From assembly GCF_900142195.1 (NCBI RefSeq), contig NZ_FRAB01000006.1, forward strand, positions 124,001 through 188,000: a stretch of DNA of 64,000 bases. Direction: 5' to 3'. Origin of the DNA: Paraburkholderia terricola (GTDB lineage Bacteria > Pseudomonadota > Gammaproteobacteria > Burkholderiales > Burkholderiaceae). Both the position numbers and the translations under genes were made by a program. Below, in pieces: positions 46,139 to 55,323 of this stretch (positions within the stretch are counted from its first letter, which is position 1; every line of letters starts with the position of its first letter). The notes beneath the pieces were generated by a model. That model worked only from the letters and a program-made list of their open reading frames with translations. It was not told where the DNA came from and ran no database searches.

Positions 46139-46702
46139 ATGTTCTGCGAAGCCGTCGATGAACTGGACGCCTTGCCGCTTGCGTTCACGCCTGCGGAGTA
46201 CCGCGTGAAATGGGCGACGCTGCCGTGGGAAAGCAACGAGGCTTATGTGCTGCGGCGCGCGGTGTTTTGCGTGGAGCAGGGCATCTTCGCCGGCGACGAC
46301 CGCGACGAAATCGACGCTCGCGCGAAGCTGCTGGTCGCGCTGAGTTGCATCGCGGGCGTGCCGGAGCAGGTCGTCGGCACGGTACGGATTCACGAGACCG
46401 AGCCGCATGTGTGGCTGGGCTCGCGGCTCGCGGTGCATGCGGCGTTCCGCTCGCACGGCAAGCTCGGCTCGACGCTGATCCGGCTCGCCGTGAGCAGCGC
46501 GCACGCGCTCGGTTGCGAGACGTTTCTTGCGCATGTGCAAAGCCAGAATGTGCCGTTGTTCCGGCGTCTGCATTGGCAATCGGTGGGCGAGGAGATGCTG
46601 TTCGGCCGTGCGCATCGTCTGATGGAAGCGGACCTCGCGCACTATCCGCCGTGCTTTACGCCGGAGAGCGGGCTCGTCACGTCGTCGCGGGGCCGCTCAT
46701 GA
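46139..46702 (+). CDS. MSMEG_0567-family GNAT acetyltransferase-like protein
   Basis: The 187-residue protein matches the MSMEG_0567 N-terminal (Sll0786) GNAT family: 'AVFCVEQGIFAGDDRDEID' followed by 'VVGTVRIHETEPHVWLGSRLAV' and a 'SHGKLGSTLIRLAVSSAHALG' acetyl-CoA-binding region. The substrate is unknown. GAGGAG precedes the ATG. The stop overlaps the next gene (ATGA). In mycobacteria this domain is fused to the AIR-synthase-like domain, but here the two are separate genes. Confidence 0.88.
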   Translation: MFCEAVDELDALPLAFTPAEYRVKWATLPWESNEAYVLRRAVFCVEQGIFAGDDRDEIDARAKLLVALSCIAGVPEQVVGTVRIHETEPHVWLGSRLAVHAAFRSHGKLGSTLIRLAVSSAHALGCETFLAHVQSQNVPLFRRLHWQSVGEEMLFGRAHRLMEADLAHYPPCFTPESGLVTSSRGRS

Positions 46703-47685
46703 GCATCGCTTCGCTCGTTGAACGGCTAAGGGCAAGCCGCGGCTTCCGGCATAAGACCGATATTGCGGGCGTCGTCGCGTCGTTGGCGCAGCGCCTGCCG
46801 CACGGCGTGCGTGATCTCGCGCAGGCGGTCGCGCTCGGCGACGACTGCGCGGCGATCCGTGACGGCGACGGCTACCTGCTCTTCGCGATCGAAGGGCTGG
46901 TGAGCGATTTCGTCGAAGCCATGCCGTGGTTCGCGGGCTACAGCAGCGTGATGGTCAACATCAGCGACGTATATGCGATGGGCGGCCGGCCGCTTGCCGT
47001 CGTCGATGCGCTGTGGAGCGACGGCCTCGGCGCGGCCGAAGAAGTGCTGGCCGGCATGGCGGCGGCGTCGCTTGCCTACGGCGTGCCGGTGGTGGGCGGG
47101 CATAGCAATACGCGCAGCGCGCAGCCGCAACTCGCGGTGTCGATCGTGGGCCGGGCGCGCGCGTTGCTGTCGAGCTTCAAGGCGCGCGCAGGCGATCGGC
47201 TCGTGATGGCCGTCGATCTGCGAGGCCGCTTCGAAGACCCGTACCCGTTCTGGAACGCCTCGGTCGGCGCGCCGTCGCAGCGCTTGCGCGACGATCTCGA
47301 GCTGCTGCCCGCGCTCGCGGAAAGCGGCCTGTGCGATGCCGCGAAGGACATCAGCATGGCCGGCGTGCTGGGCACGTCGTTGATGCTGCTCGAATGTTCG
47401 GCGATGGGCGCGCGAATCGATCTCGACGCGATTCCACGACCGCCGGGCGTCGACTTCGAGCGCTGGCTCAGCGCGTTTCCGAGCTTCGGCTTCGTGCTGT
47501 CGGTGCGCGCGGAACACGTCGACGAAGTGCTCGCGCGCTTCGTTGCACGCGATCTGGCGTGCGCGGTGATCGGCGAAGTCGATGCATCGCGCGAAGTGGT
47601 GCTCACTCAGCGCGGCGACGCGGCGCTGCTCTGGAATTTCGGCGACGGGCCGTTCATCGGCGCGCCTTCGGGAGCGTGCGCATGA
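46699..47685 (+). CDS. AIR-synthase-related protein (Sll0787 family)
   Basis: The 328-residue protein resembles PurM/SelD/ThiL-type ATP-binding enzymes: 'ALGDDCAAIRDGDGYLLFAIEG' provides the N-terminal acidic motif, 'MVNISDVYAMGGRPLAVVDAL' the next strand and 'CDAAKDISMAGVLGTSLMLLE' the C-terminal half. Such proteins usually activate an oxygen for attack by nitrogen or another nucleophile. The real substrate is not known. Both ends overlap neighbours by four bases. Confidence 0.88.
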   Translation: MSIASLVERLRASRGFRHKTDIAGVVASLAQRLPHGVRDLAQAVALGDDCAAIRDGDGYLLFAIEGLVSDFVEAMPWFAGYSSVMVNISDVYAMGGRPLAVVDALWSDGLGAAEEVLAGMAAASLAYGVPVVGGHSNTRSAQPQLAVSIVGRARALLSSFKARAGDRLVMAVDLRGRFEDPYPFWNASVGAPSQRLRDDLELLPALAESGLCDAAKDISMAGVLGTSLMLLECSAMGARIDLDAIPRPPGVDFERWLSAFPSFGFVLSVRAEHVDEVLARFVARDLACAVIGEVDASREVVLTQRGDAALLWNFGDGPFIGAPSGACA

Positions 47686-48851
47686 AGACACGTCCCCTTC
47701 GAATCGCGCTCTTCACGCACTCGGTGAACCCGCGCGGCGGCGTCGTGCACACGCTCGAACTTGCGCGCGCATTGCATGACGCGGGGCATCGCGTGACGAT
47801 CTTCGCGCCGTCGGTGGGCGGGGCCGCGATGTTCCGGGCGTCGCCGTGCCGGATCGTGCTCGCTCGGGTCGCTGGCAACGCGAGCGACACGGTATCGATG
47901 GTGCGGACGCGTATTGATGCGTTGAAGGCCGCGTTGCTGGCCAGCGATCCGGCGAGCTTCGCCGTTCTCCACGCGCAGGACAGCATCAGCGGCAACGCGC
48001 TCGCCGAACTTCGGCATGACGGCGCGATACGCGGGTTCGTGCGAACGGTCCACCATCTCGACGACTTCGCCGTGCCGCGCCTCGCCGAATGGCAGCGGCG
48101 CGCGTATGCCGATGCTGACGCCGTTTATTGCGTCAGCGATGCGTGGACGCGCCGGATGCAGCGCGACTTCGGCGTGAACGCGGTGACCGTGACGAACGGC
48201 GTCGATTTAACGCGCTTCACGGCAAAACGTGACGCCACCGACACGGCCTTGCTCGCACGATTCGGCATGGTCGGCGCGCCCGTCGTGCTGGCGGTCGGCG
48301 GCATCGAGGAACGCAAGAACACACTGCAACTGCTCGAAGCGTTCGCGTTGCTCAGGCAGACGCATGTCGATGCGCAACTCGTCGTGGCGGGCGGCGCGAG
48401 TCTTCTGGATCACGACGCCTATGGCCGGCGGTTTTTCGAACGCGCGGCGGCGCTGAACCTTGCGCTTGGCGCGGGCTGTCCGATCGTCGTCACCGGCCCG
48501 CTCGACGACGAGGTCATGCCCGCGCTCCTGCGCCGCGCGGATGTCGTCTCGATGGTTTCGTTGCGCGAGGGTTTCGGGCTGGTCGTGCTGGAAGCGCTCG
48601 CGTCGGGCGCGCCGGCTGTCGTCTCGCGCATCGCGCCGTTCATCGAGTACCTCGATGAACGCGTCTGCTGCTGGGCGCAGCCTGAGGACGCGCACAGCAT
48701 CGCCGGCGCGTTGCGCCGTTCGCTCGATGCGCGCGGCGGCATCGATTTCGCCCACGCGGTCCCTGAGTTGTTGCAGCGCTTCAGCTGGACCGCGAGCGCC
48801 CGCCGTCACATCGCGTTGTACCGGCGGCAACTGCAACCCGCTCCCGTCTGA
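47682..48851 (+). CDS. MSMEG_0565-family glycosyltransferase
   Basis: The 389-residue GT-B fold protein has 'SVNPRGGVVHTLELARALHDAGHRV' near the N-terminus and the GT4 signature 'EGFGLVVLEALASGAPAV' in the C-terminal half. The family is specific to Nit1C clusters. It suggests that the pathway makes or attaches a sugar. The ATG at 47682 overlaps the preceding stop (ATGA). Confidence 0.9.
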   Translation: MKTRPLRIALFTHSVNPRGGVVHTLELARALHDAGHRVTIFAPSVGGAAMFRASPCRIVLARVAGNASDTVSMVRTRIDALKAALLASDPASFAVLHAQDSISGNALAELRHDGAIRGFVRTVHHLDDFAVPRLAEWQRRAYADADAVYCVSDAWTRRMQRDFGVNAVTVTNGVDLTRFTAKRDATDTALLARFGMVGAPVVLAVGGIEERKNTLQLLEAFALLRQTHVDAQLVVAGGASLLDHDAYGRRFFERAAALNLALGAGCPIVVTGPLDDEVMPALLRRADVVSMVSLREGFGLVVLEALASGAPAVVSRIAPFIEYLDERVCCWAQPEDAHSIAGALRRSLDARGGIDFAHAVPELLQRFSWTASARRHIALYRRQLQPAPV

Positions 48852-48876
48852 ACCCTTCACTCATCGAGGATATGTC

Positions 48877-49161
48877 ATGCCAGTCATGCACTTCAGGGTC
48901 CAGTGGCCCGATGGCACCGAGGCCAACTGCTATTCGCCGTCGACGGTGGTCGGCGAGTTCCTTGCCGCGGGCGAGAGCTATGCATTGAGCGAGTTTGTCG
49001 AACGCTCGCGCGAGGCTTTGCAGATCGGCTCCGAGCGCGTGCGCGAGAAATACGGCTTCGCCTGTTCGGCCGCGATGGATCAGCTCGCGCAGATCGAGCA
49101 GCAGGCCGAGGCTTTTTCGTCGGACCCGCTGGCGGTCGTGAAGGTCGTCGAACTTTTGTGA
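48877..49161 (+). CDS. MSMEG_0570-family nitrogen starvation protein
   Basis: The 94-residue protein matches the MSMEG_0570 family: 'MHFRVQWPDGTEANCYSPSTV', 'FLAAGESYALSEFVERSREAL' and 'GFACSAAMDQLAQIE'. It is small, soluble, and always found with the Nit1C genes. No biochemical role is known. GAGGA lies upstream of the ATG. Confidence 0.87.
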   Translation: MPVMHFRVQWPDGTEANCYSPSTVVGEFLAAGESYALSEFVERSREALQIGSERVREKYGFACSAAMDQLAQIEQQAEAFSSDPLAVVKVVELL

Positions 49162-49237
49162 AACCTGAATGCGGCGCGCCCATTGACGAAGCAATGGCCG
49201 CGCGCCGGAACATTCATACGAAAAGCAGGAAAGAACC

Positions 49238-50542
49238 ATGTCGAACACAACCGTTAGCCCTGGCCCTCAGGCGGCCCATGCGAATCGTCACTACCCGGTC
49301 ATCGTCGCGGGTGGCGGCCAGGCGGGCCTGTCCATCAGCTACTACCTGAAAGAAGCCGGCATCGATCATCTCGTGCTCGAAAAGCATTCGGTCACGCACA
49401 CCTGGCGTTCGCAACGCTGGGACGCATTCTGTCTCGTCACGCCGAACTGGCAATGCGCGCTGCCCGGCTACCCGTATCGCGGCGACGATCCGCATGGCTT
49501 CATGAAGAAGGATCAGATCATCGCGTATCTGGACGGCTTCATCGCGATGGTCGACGCGCCGGTGCTCGAGCACACCGAGGTCAAACGCGTGAAGCGCGAC
49601 GCCGATGGATGCTACAACGTGTCGACCTCGAATGGCGAGTTCACCGCGGATCACGTCGTCGTGGCGTCGGGCGGCTATCACACGCCGATCGTGCCGCGCA
49701 TGGCCGAGCGCCTGCCCGCCGGGATCGTGCAGATGCAGTCTTCGCACTATCGCAATCCCGAGGTCTTGCCGGACGGCGCGGTGCTCGTCGTCGGCTCGGG
49801 ACAATCGGGTGCGCAGATCGCCGAGGATCTGCATCTGGCCGGGCGCAAGATCTACCTCGCGGTCGGCGAGGCGCCGCGCTGCGCGCGTTTCTATCGCGGA
49901 CGCGACGTGGTCGACTGGCTCGCCGACATGCACTACTACGACATGCCCGTCGAGCAGCATCCGCTGCGTGAAGGCGTGCGGGACAACACGAACCACTACG
50001 TGACCGGCCGCGACGGCGGACGCGACATCGATCTGCGGCGTTTCGCGCTGGAAGGCATGGAGCTGTACGGCCGGCTCGAGGATCTGCGCGACGGCCGCCT
50101 GAAGTTCGCACCGAACCTGATCGAGAACCTGGACAGCGCGGACGATACCTACAACCGCATCAACGCGAGCATCGATACGTTCATCGACCGGCACGGCATC
50201 GACGCGCCGCGCGAAGCGGCCTATGAGCCGGTATGGCGGCCGGACGGCGAGCGCACCTCGCTCGATCTGGCGGCGAGCGGCATCACGTCGATCATCTGGT
50301 GCATCGGCTTCACGCCGGACTTCAGCTGGATCGATGCGCCCGTGTTCAATGGACGCGGCTATCCGGCGCACACGCGGGGCATCACGCCGCAAGCGGGGCT
50401 GTATTTCATCGGCTTGCCGTGGCTGCATACGTGGGGGTCGGGGCGCTTCTCGGGCGTCGCGCGCGACGCGGCTTATGTCGTCGACGCCATTCGCGCGTCG
50501 CTCGATGCGTCCGACCCGGCAACCGATAGTCTCGCGGCCTGA
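49238..50542 (+). CDS. MSMEG_0569-family flavin-dependent oxidoreductase
   Basis: The 434-residue protein is a two-dinucleotide-binding flavoprotein. The FAD motif is 'VAGGGQAGLSISYYLKEAG' and the NADP motif 'VVGSGQSGAQIAEDLHLAG'; the C-terminal part has 'CIGFTPDFSWID' and 'FIGLPWLHTWGSGRFSGV'. It resembles class B flavin monooxygenases, so N- or C-oxygenation of the pathway intermediate is likely. It is the last classical Nit1C gene. The next gene starts 13 bases after its stop. Confidence 0.9.
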   Translation: MSNTTVSPGPQAAHANRHYPVIVAGGGQAGLSISYYLKEAGIDHLVLEKHSVTHTWRSQRWDAFCLVTPNWQCALPGYPYRGDDPHGFMKKDQIIAYLDGFIAMVDAPVLEHTEVKRVKRDADGCYNVSTSNGEFTADHVVVASGGYHTPIVPRMAERLPAGIVQMQSSHYRNPEVLPDGAVLVVGSGQSGAQIAEDLHLAGRKIYLAVGEAPRCARFYRGRDVVDWLADMHYYDMPVEQHPLREGVRDNTNHYVTGRDGGRDIDLRRFALEGMELYGRLEDLRDGRLKFAPNLIENLDSADDTYNRINASIDTFIDRHGIDAPREAAYEPVWRPDGERTSLDLAASGITSIIWCIGFTPDFSWIDAPVFNGRGYPAHTRGITPQAGLYFIGLPWLHTWGSGRFSGVARDAAYVVDAIRASLDASDPATDSLAA

Positions 50543-50555
50543 GCGACCGAAGCCC

Positions 50556-51380
50556 ATGCAGAACACGACGGGACGCTATCGCGCGGGCATGCCGCAATTG
50601 AGCTTCACCGGCCTGTCGGAGAACTGGCTGCTGAAGGAATGCGGGCATCGTCATTGGGAGGCGCTGGCCGCGCACACAGGGCGAGCCACGCCGGATGTCA
50701 GCGACGACAACGGCGGCCGCTCGTATGCCGCCTTCACCGCGATCCGCCTGCGGGCGCACGGTTTCGATGCCGTGCGCGAGAACGACGAGTTCGACATTCA
50801 CAGCGCGTTATGCAGAACCGGCCCGGTCCGGCACTTCAGCACACACCGCATCGTGCGTGACGATGCGTCGATCGCGGAGGTGTCGATGTCGTCGACGTTC
50901 GTCACGCGCGCCGAAGCGCGCAACAATCGTTCGGTCGCGCGTGCAACGCTTGCCGCGCTGGCGGGGGCGATCAGTCCGGCGCCCGACGAAGCGCTGGCCA
51001 TGACGCAAACGGGCAAGCGCCTGAGGGCGGGAGACTGGGCCTCATGCGAAGGGCTCGAGCCTGGCGTGCACGAGGCCGCCCGCTTTCTTCCCTGTCCGAA
51101 CAACGACTTCAATGGCGCGGACTTTCTCTACTTCGCGAGCTTCCAGTCGTTTGTCGATCGCGCCGAATGGCAACGGCACCGGTTTGCGGAGCCGCCCGTG
51201 ATCGCGAGCCGGTCGCTGCACTTTTATGGCAACGTCAACATCGGTGATGCGTTGAACGTGCATGTGGTCGGCGAACGCGAAAGCGGGCAGGGCATCGTGC
51301 ATTGGAGCGAAGTGCGACGCGGCAGCGACAACCTGAAGATTGCCGACGTCGTCACGGAAAAACGCTGGAGACAGCGATGA
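50556..51380 (+). CDS. Pnap_2097-family LnmK-like protein
   Basis: The 274-residue protein resembles the LnmK double-hot-dog family. LnmK itself is a methylmalonyl-CoA acyltransferase/decarboxylase that loads an acyl carrier protein. Recognisable parts are 'MPQLSFTGLSENWLLKECGHRHW' near the start and 'PNNDFNGADFLYFASFQSFVDRAEW' and 'HFYGNVNIGDAL' in the second half. The stop overlaps the start of a methylmalonyl-CoA mutase gene, which supports methylmalonyl-CoA as its substrate. I know of no direct experimental work on this subfamily. No acyl carrier protein gene is visible nearby. Confidence 0.75.
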   Translation: MQNTTGRYRAGMPQLSFTGLSENWLLKECGHRHWEALAAHTGRATPDVSDDNGGRSYAAFTAIRLRAHGFDAVRENDEFDIHSALCRTGPVRHFSTHRIVRDDASIAEVSMSSTFVTRAEARNNRSVARATLAALAGAISPAPDEALAMTQTGKRLRAGDWASCEGLEPGVHEAARFLPCPNNDFNGADFLYFASFQSFVDRAEWQRHRFAEPPVIASRSLHFYGNVNIGDALNVHVVGERESGQGIVHWSEVRRGSDNLKIADVVTEKRWRQR

Positions 51381-53476
51381 GGTCCGCCGTCAAACGCGAG
51401 GCGCCGCTGCGCTTGCAGTCCCGGCCCAGGCCCCGGCGCCGCGCCGTGCCGCTGAAGACGCTTTATACCGCCTCCGACCTCGCTGGCGTCGCGCATCTGA
51501 ACAGCATGCCTGGCGCCGCGCCGTTCGTGCGCGGTCCATACGCGTCGATGTACACGGCGAAGCCGTGGACGATCCGGCAATACGCGGGCTACGCCGAAGC
51601 GGCCGATTCGAACCTCGCGTTTCGCACCGCGCTGGCGGAAGGGGCGCAGGGTTTGTCCGTCGCGTTCGATCTGCCGACCCAGCGCGGCTATGATTCGGAC
51701 GATCCGCGCGCGAGCGCCGAGGTCGGGCTGGCCGGGGTCGCGATCGATACGGTCGAAGACATGGCGCGTCTTTTCGCGGGCATTCCACTCGACCGAACCT
51801 CGGTATCGATGACGATGAACGGCGCGGTGCTGCCGGTGCTGGCCGCCTTCATCGTCGCGGCCGAGGAGCGCGGCGTGGCCGCGGCGCAACTGACCGGCAC
51901 GATTCAGAACGACATTCTCAAAGAGTTCATCGTGCGCAACACCTGCATCTTCGCGCCTGAACCGTCGTTGCGAATCGCCGCCGACGTGGTCGATTATCTC
52001 GCGCGACATGCTCCGCGCTTCAACGCGCTATCGGTGTCCGGCTATCACTTTCAGGAGGCCGGCGCCGATCCGGTGCTCGAACTGGCGCTGACGATGGCCC
52101 ATGCGCGCACCTACATCGAAACGCTTGGCGCGCGAGGCATGAATGCCGACGACGCCTGCGAGCGCATGAGCTTCTTCTTCGGCGTCGGCACGGACTTCTA
52201 TGTCGAGGTGGCGAAGCTGCGCGCGGCGCGTCTCGTCTGGTCGGAACTCGCGATGCAGTGCGGCGCGGCTTCCGACAAGGCGCGCGCCCTGCGGATGCAT
52301 TGCCAGACGTCCGGCTGGTCGCTGACCGCGCAGAAGCCGTCGAACAACATCGTGCGCACCGCCGTCGAAGCGCTGGCGGCCGTCTTCGGCGGCACGCAGT
52401 CGCTGCATACGAACGCCTTTGACGAGGCGCTGGCCTTGCCCTCGGCATCGTCGTCGCGTCTCGCTCGCGACACGCAACTCATGCTTCAGCACGAAATGGG
52501 ACTGTGCGACGTCGTCGATCCGTGGGCCGGTTCGTACATGATGGAAGCGCTGACGGCCGACATCGCGGCGCGCGTGCGTTCGCTGATCGGCGAGATCGAC
52601 GCGCGCGGCGGCATCGTGCAAGCGATCCGCTCGGGATGGATTCGCCAACGCATTCACGAATCGGCCGTGACGCTGCAGGCCGAAATCGATAGCGGGCAAC
52701 GCGTCGTGGTGGGCGTCAACGCGTTCGTTCATGGCGACGCTGACGAAGCGCCCGCATGTTTCGAACTGGACGGAAAAAAAGTGCGCGGCCACCAGCTCCG
52801 TCGCATCGCGGAGGTCAAGCTGCGGCGCGATGCGCAGCATGTGGCGCGTGCGTTGGACGCGCTCGAAACGGCCGCGCGCGAGGGCACGGGCAACCTGCTC
52901 GCGTTGACGATCCGCTGCATGCGTGCGCGCGCGACAGTCGGCGAATGCACGCGCGCGCTCGAAGCCGTGTGGCCGCGTCATGCGATCGGTTTGCATGCGA
53001 GCGCCGGCATCTACGAGGAAACGCTTTCGTCGGATGCAAGGTGGAAAGCCGCCTGCGAACAGGTCGATGAATTGACATCGACGCTGGGGCGCAAGCCCCG
53101 CGTGATGATCACGAAGCTCGGACAGGACGGCCACGATCGCGGCGCGCAAGCGGTGGCTGCCGCGTTGATCGATGCGGGTTTCGAGGTCGTGTCCAACGAA
53201 CTCTTCATCTCGCCCGCGGAAGTTGCGCGGCGCGCGCTGGCGAACGAGGTCGACATGATCGGCGTGTCATCGCTCGCGGGCGCACATGTCGAGTTGACGT
53301 CGCAATTGATGCGTGAATTGCGCGCGCGGCATGCCGCGATACCCGTCGTGCTTGGCGGGAATGTTCAGGCGGAAAGCGCGGGGGTGCTGAAAGCGCTGGG
53401 TGTCGCCGAATTTTTCCTGCCCGGCACGCGCATGCACGAAATCGTGCTGCGCCTGGTGCGGCTCGTGGCGTGCTGA
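51377..53476 (+). CDS. Methylmalonyl-CoA mutase, single chain with B12 domain
   Basis: The 699-residue enzyme interconverts succinyl-CoA and methylmalonyl-CoA. The N-terminal barrel has 'MYTAKPWTIRQYAGYAEA', 'GLSVAFDLPTQRGYDSDD', 'MTMNGAVLP', 'GTIQNDILKEFIVRNT' and 'VSGYHFQEAGA'. The C-terminal cobalamin domain has Asp584 and His586 in the D-x-H-x2-G motif. Substrate-region residues follow methylmalonyl- more than isobutyryl-CoA mutase. The start overlaps the LnmK-like gene, and no epimerase or MeaB chaperone gene is beside it. The enzyme may serve the Nit1C pathway rather than propionate metabolism. Confidence 0.9.
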   Translation: MRSAVKREAPLRLQSRPRPRRRAVPLKTLYTASDLAGVAHLNSMPGAAPFVRGPYASMYTAKPWTIRQYAGYAEAADSNLAFRTALAEGAQGLSVAFDLPTQRGYDSDDPRASAEVGLAGVAIDTVEDMARLFAGIPLDRTSVSMTMNGAVLPVLAAFIVAAEERGVAAAQLTGTIQNDILKEFIVRNTCIFAPEPSLRIAADVVDYLARHAPRFNALSVSGYHFQEAGADPVLELALTMAHARTYIETLGARGMNADDACERMSFFFGVGTDFYVEVAKLRAARLVWSELAMQCGAASDKARALRMHCQTSGWSLTAQKPSNNIVRTAVEALAAVFGGTQSLHTNAFDEALALPSASSSRLARDTQLMLQHEMGLCDVVDPWAGSYMMEALTADIAARVRSLIGEIDARGGIVQAIRSGWIRQRIHESAVTLQAEIDSGQRVVVGVNAFVHGDADEAPACFELDGKKVRGHQLRRIAEVKLRRDAQHVARALDALETAAREGTGNLLALTIRCMRARATVGECTRALEAVWPRHAIGLHASAGIYEETLSSDARWKAACEQVDELTSTLGRKPRVMITKLGQDGHDRGAQAVAAALIDAGFEVVSNELFISPAEVARRALANEVDMIGVSSLAGAHVELTSQLMRELRARHAAIPVVLGGNVQAESAGVLKALGVAEFFLPGTRMHEIVLRLVRLVAC

Positions 53477-53545
53477 AGTTCTGACGGGAAGCGGCGACGG
53501 CATGACGCGCCGTGAATCGCGCGTCGCCCCATCGCTACCGGATTG

Positions 53546-54277
53546 CTACACGCCAATCGCAGCCGCGGCCTTCGCGACCGCCTTGCCCCATTCTTCAAGA
53601 CGTGCCGGGTCATAGCGCGATTCCGGCATCGAGATGCAGATGCTCGCCGCCGGCGCGCCGTCTGAATCGATGATCGGCGCGCCGATCGCGCACACCGCGG
53701 GACGGTACTGCGAGAGATTCACCGAATAGCCGCGTTGCCGGATGCGCTCGAGTTCCAGCCGTATTTCGGCGGGATCGCATGGCGTTGTTTCACTGAACTT
53801 CGGCATGTCGCGGCTCAGGATTTCGTCGACCTCGGCTTCCTTCATGTACGCCAGTACCGCCAACCCCGTGGCGGTGGCGTGGAACGGGCTCGGATCGCCG
53901 ATCGGGCTGAACGTGCGCACCGTTTGCGTACAGTCCGCACGATCGATCAGGACCATCGAGTTGGTGCTGTCCGGCACCGACAGATGAACCGTTTCGTTGG
54001 TCAGGTCGCGCAACTCGCGCATCGGCTCACGCGCGGCCGCATACAGCGCGCCGCCGCGCAGCGCGGCGGGCCGCACGCCGAGAATTCGCGGTCCCACTTC
54101 CCAGCGCGTCAAATCGCCGCTCGACTGACGAAGCCAGCCCGCCTCGTGAAACGTCAACAGCACGCGTTGCACGCTCGACTTCGGCATATCGAGCAGGCGT
54201 GCCAGCACGCCCACGCTGACCGGCTGGTTCTTCGACACAGCCTCGAGGATCTCGAGGCTCTTCAACAAACTTTTCAT
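53546..54277 (-). CDS. IclR-family transcriptional regulator
   Basis: The 243-residue protein has an N-terminal winged helix ('LLKSLEILEAVSKNQPVSVGVLARLLDMPKSSVQRVL') and a C-terminal GAF-like effector domain ('PIGDPSPFHATATGLAVLAYM', 'GAPIIDSDGAPAASI'). The ATG at 54277 follows GGAGA; the frame is open to 54334. It is divergent from the aldo/keto reductase gene, so that run is its likely target. It is convergent with the mutase gene with 69 bases between. Confidence 0.92.
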   Translation of the reverse strand: MKSLLKSLEILEAVSKNQPVSVGVLARLLDMPKSSVQRVLLTFHEAGWLRQSSGDLTRWEVGPRILGVRPAALRGGALYAAAREPMRELRDLTNETVHLSVPDSTNSMVLIDRADCTQTVRTFSPIGDPSPFHATATGLAVLAYMKEAEVDEILSRDMPKFSETTPCDPAEIRLELERIRQRGYSVNLSQYRPAVCAIGAPIIDSDGAPAASICISMPESRYDPARLEEWGKAVAKAAAAIGV

Positions 54278-54438
54278 GCAGGTCTCCGATGAAGGACGGC
54301 GACGGGCGAGCGCTCGCCCACGCTGCGCTTGCAACGCAAAAAAGCGCGTGTTACTTTTCGTTCACTGTTTGTGGAACGCCGTGCCGTATTGTGGCACACC
54401 CCCATCGAGTTGGAAAGCATTGGAGAACGATTACGGCA

Positions 54439-55323
54439 ATGGGACTCTCTTTTCAGCCGCTCGACGCCTTGCCGGTTATCCGGGCTCATGGCGCGCGCAT
54501 CCCCGCAATCGGCCTCGGCACCTGGCGGTCCACGCATGAGGAAGGCGTGCAAGCGGTGCGCGCGGCGCTCGAAGCGGGCTATCGGCATATCGACACGGCG
54601 GCGCGCTACGAGAACGAGCAGGCGGTCGGCCAGGCGTTCGCCGCGAGCGGTCTGCCGCGCGACGAGGTGTTCGTCACGACCAAGGTGTGGCACACCGAAT
54701 TGCGCGCCGCGGATTTCAGGCGTGCCGCCGAGGCAAGCGTCGCGCGGCTCGGGCTCGATCACGTCGATCTGCTGCTGGTGCATTGGCCCAACCCTGAAGT
54801 GCCGCTGGAAGAGACCATCGGCGCGCTGTGCGAAGCGCAGCGCAGCGGCTTGACGCGGCATATCGGCGTATCGAATTTTCCGGTGGCCTTGCTCGATCGC
54901 GCGGTCGCGCTCGCCTCGGTGCCGTTGGCCGCCAATCAGTGCGAATACCACCCGTATCTCGACCAGACCCAGGTGCTCGATGCGTGCCGCCGGCATGGCA
55001 TGGCGCTGATCGCGCACACGCCGCTCGGCAGCGGCAAGCTGCTTGCCGATCCGGTCATCGCGGAGATCGCACGCGAACACGGACGCAAGCCGGCCCAGAT
55101 CATCTTGCGCTGGCTCGTGCAGCAGCCCGGCGTGGCGGCGATTCCCAAGTCGTCGAACCCGGTGCGCATCGGCGAAAACCTTGCGGTATCCGATTTCGAA
55201 CTCGATGCGAGTTCGACGGCGCGCATCGGCGCGCTGGCTCGCGCCGACGGCCGCGTGAGCCAGCCGGCGTGGCATCCGCGGTGGGACGCTGCGGCAAATT
55301 CCTCAGCGGCGGACAAAACATGA
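54439..55323 (+). CDS. Aldo/keto reductase
   Basis: The 294-residue NAD(P)H-dependent oxidoreductase has catalytic Asp52, Tyr57, Lys82 and His115, in 'YRHIDTAARYENEQ', 'TTKVWHTE' and 'LLVHWPN'. Family motifs 'IGLGTW' and 'PKSSNPVRIGENL' are clear. It resembles 2,5-diketogluconate reductases, but substrate range in this family is broad. The ATG at 54439 is chosen because it begins the conserved barrel. The stop overlaps the aminotransferase gene. Confidence 0.9.
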   Translation: MGLSFQPLDALPVIRAHGARIPAIGLGTWRSTHEEGVQAVRAALEAGYRHIDTAARYENEQAVGQAFAASGLPRDEVFVTTKVWHTELRAADFRRAAEASVARLGLDHVDLLLVHWPNPEVPLEETIGALCEAQRSGLTRHIGVSNFPVALLDRAVALASVPLAANQCEYHPYLDQTQVLDACRRHGMALIAHTPLGSGKLLADPVIAEIAREHGRKPAQIILRWLVQQPGVAAIPKSSNPVRIGENLAVSDFELDASSTARIGALARADGRVSQPAWHPRWDAAANSSAADKT

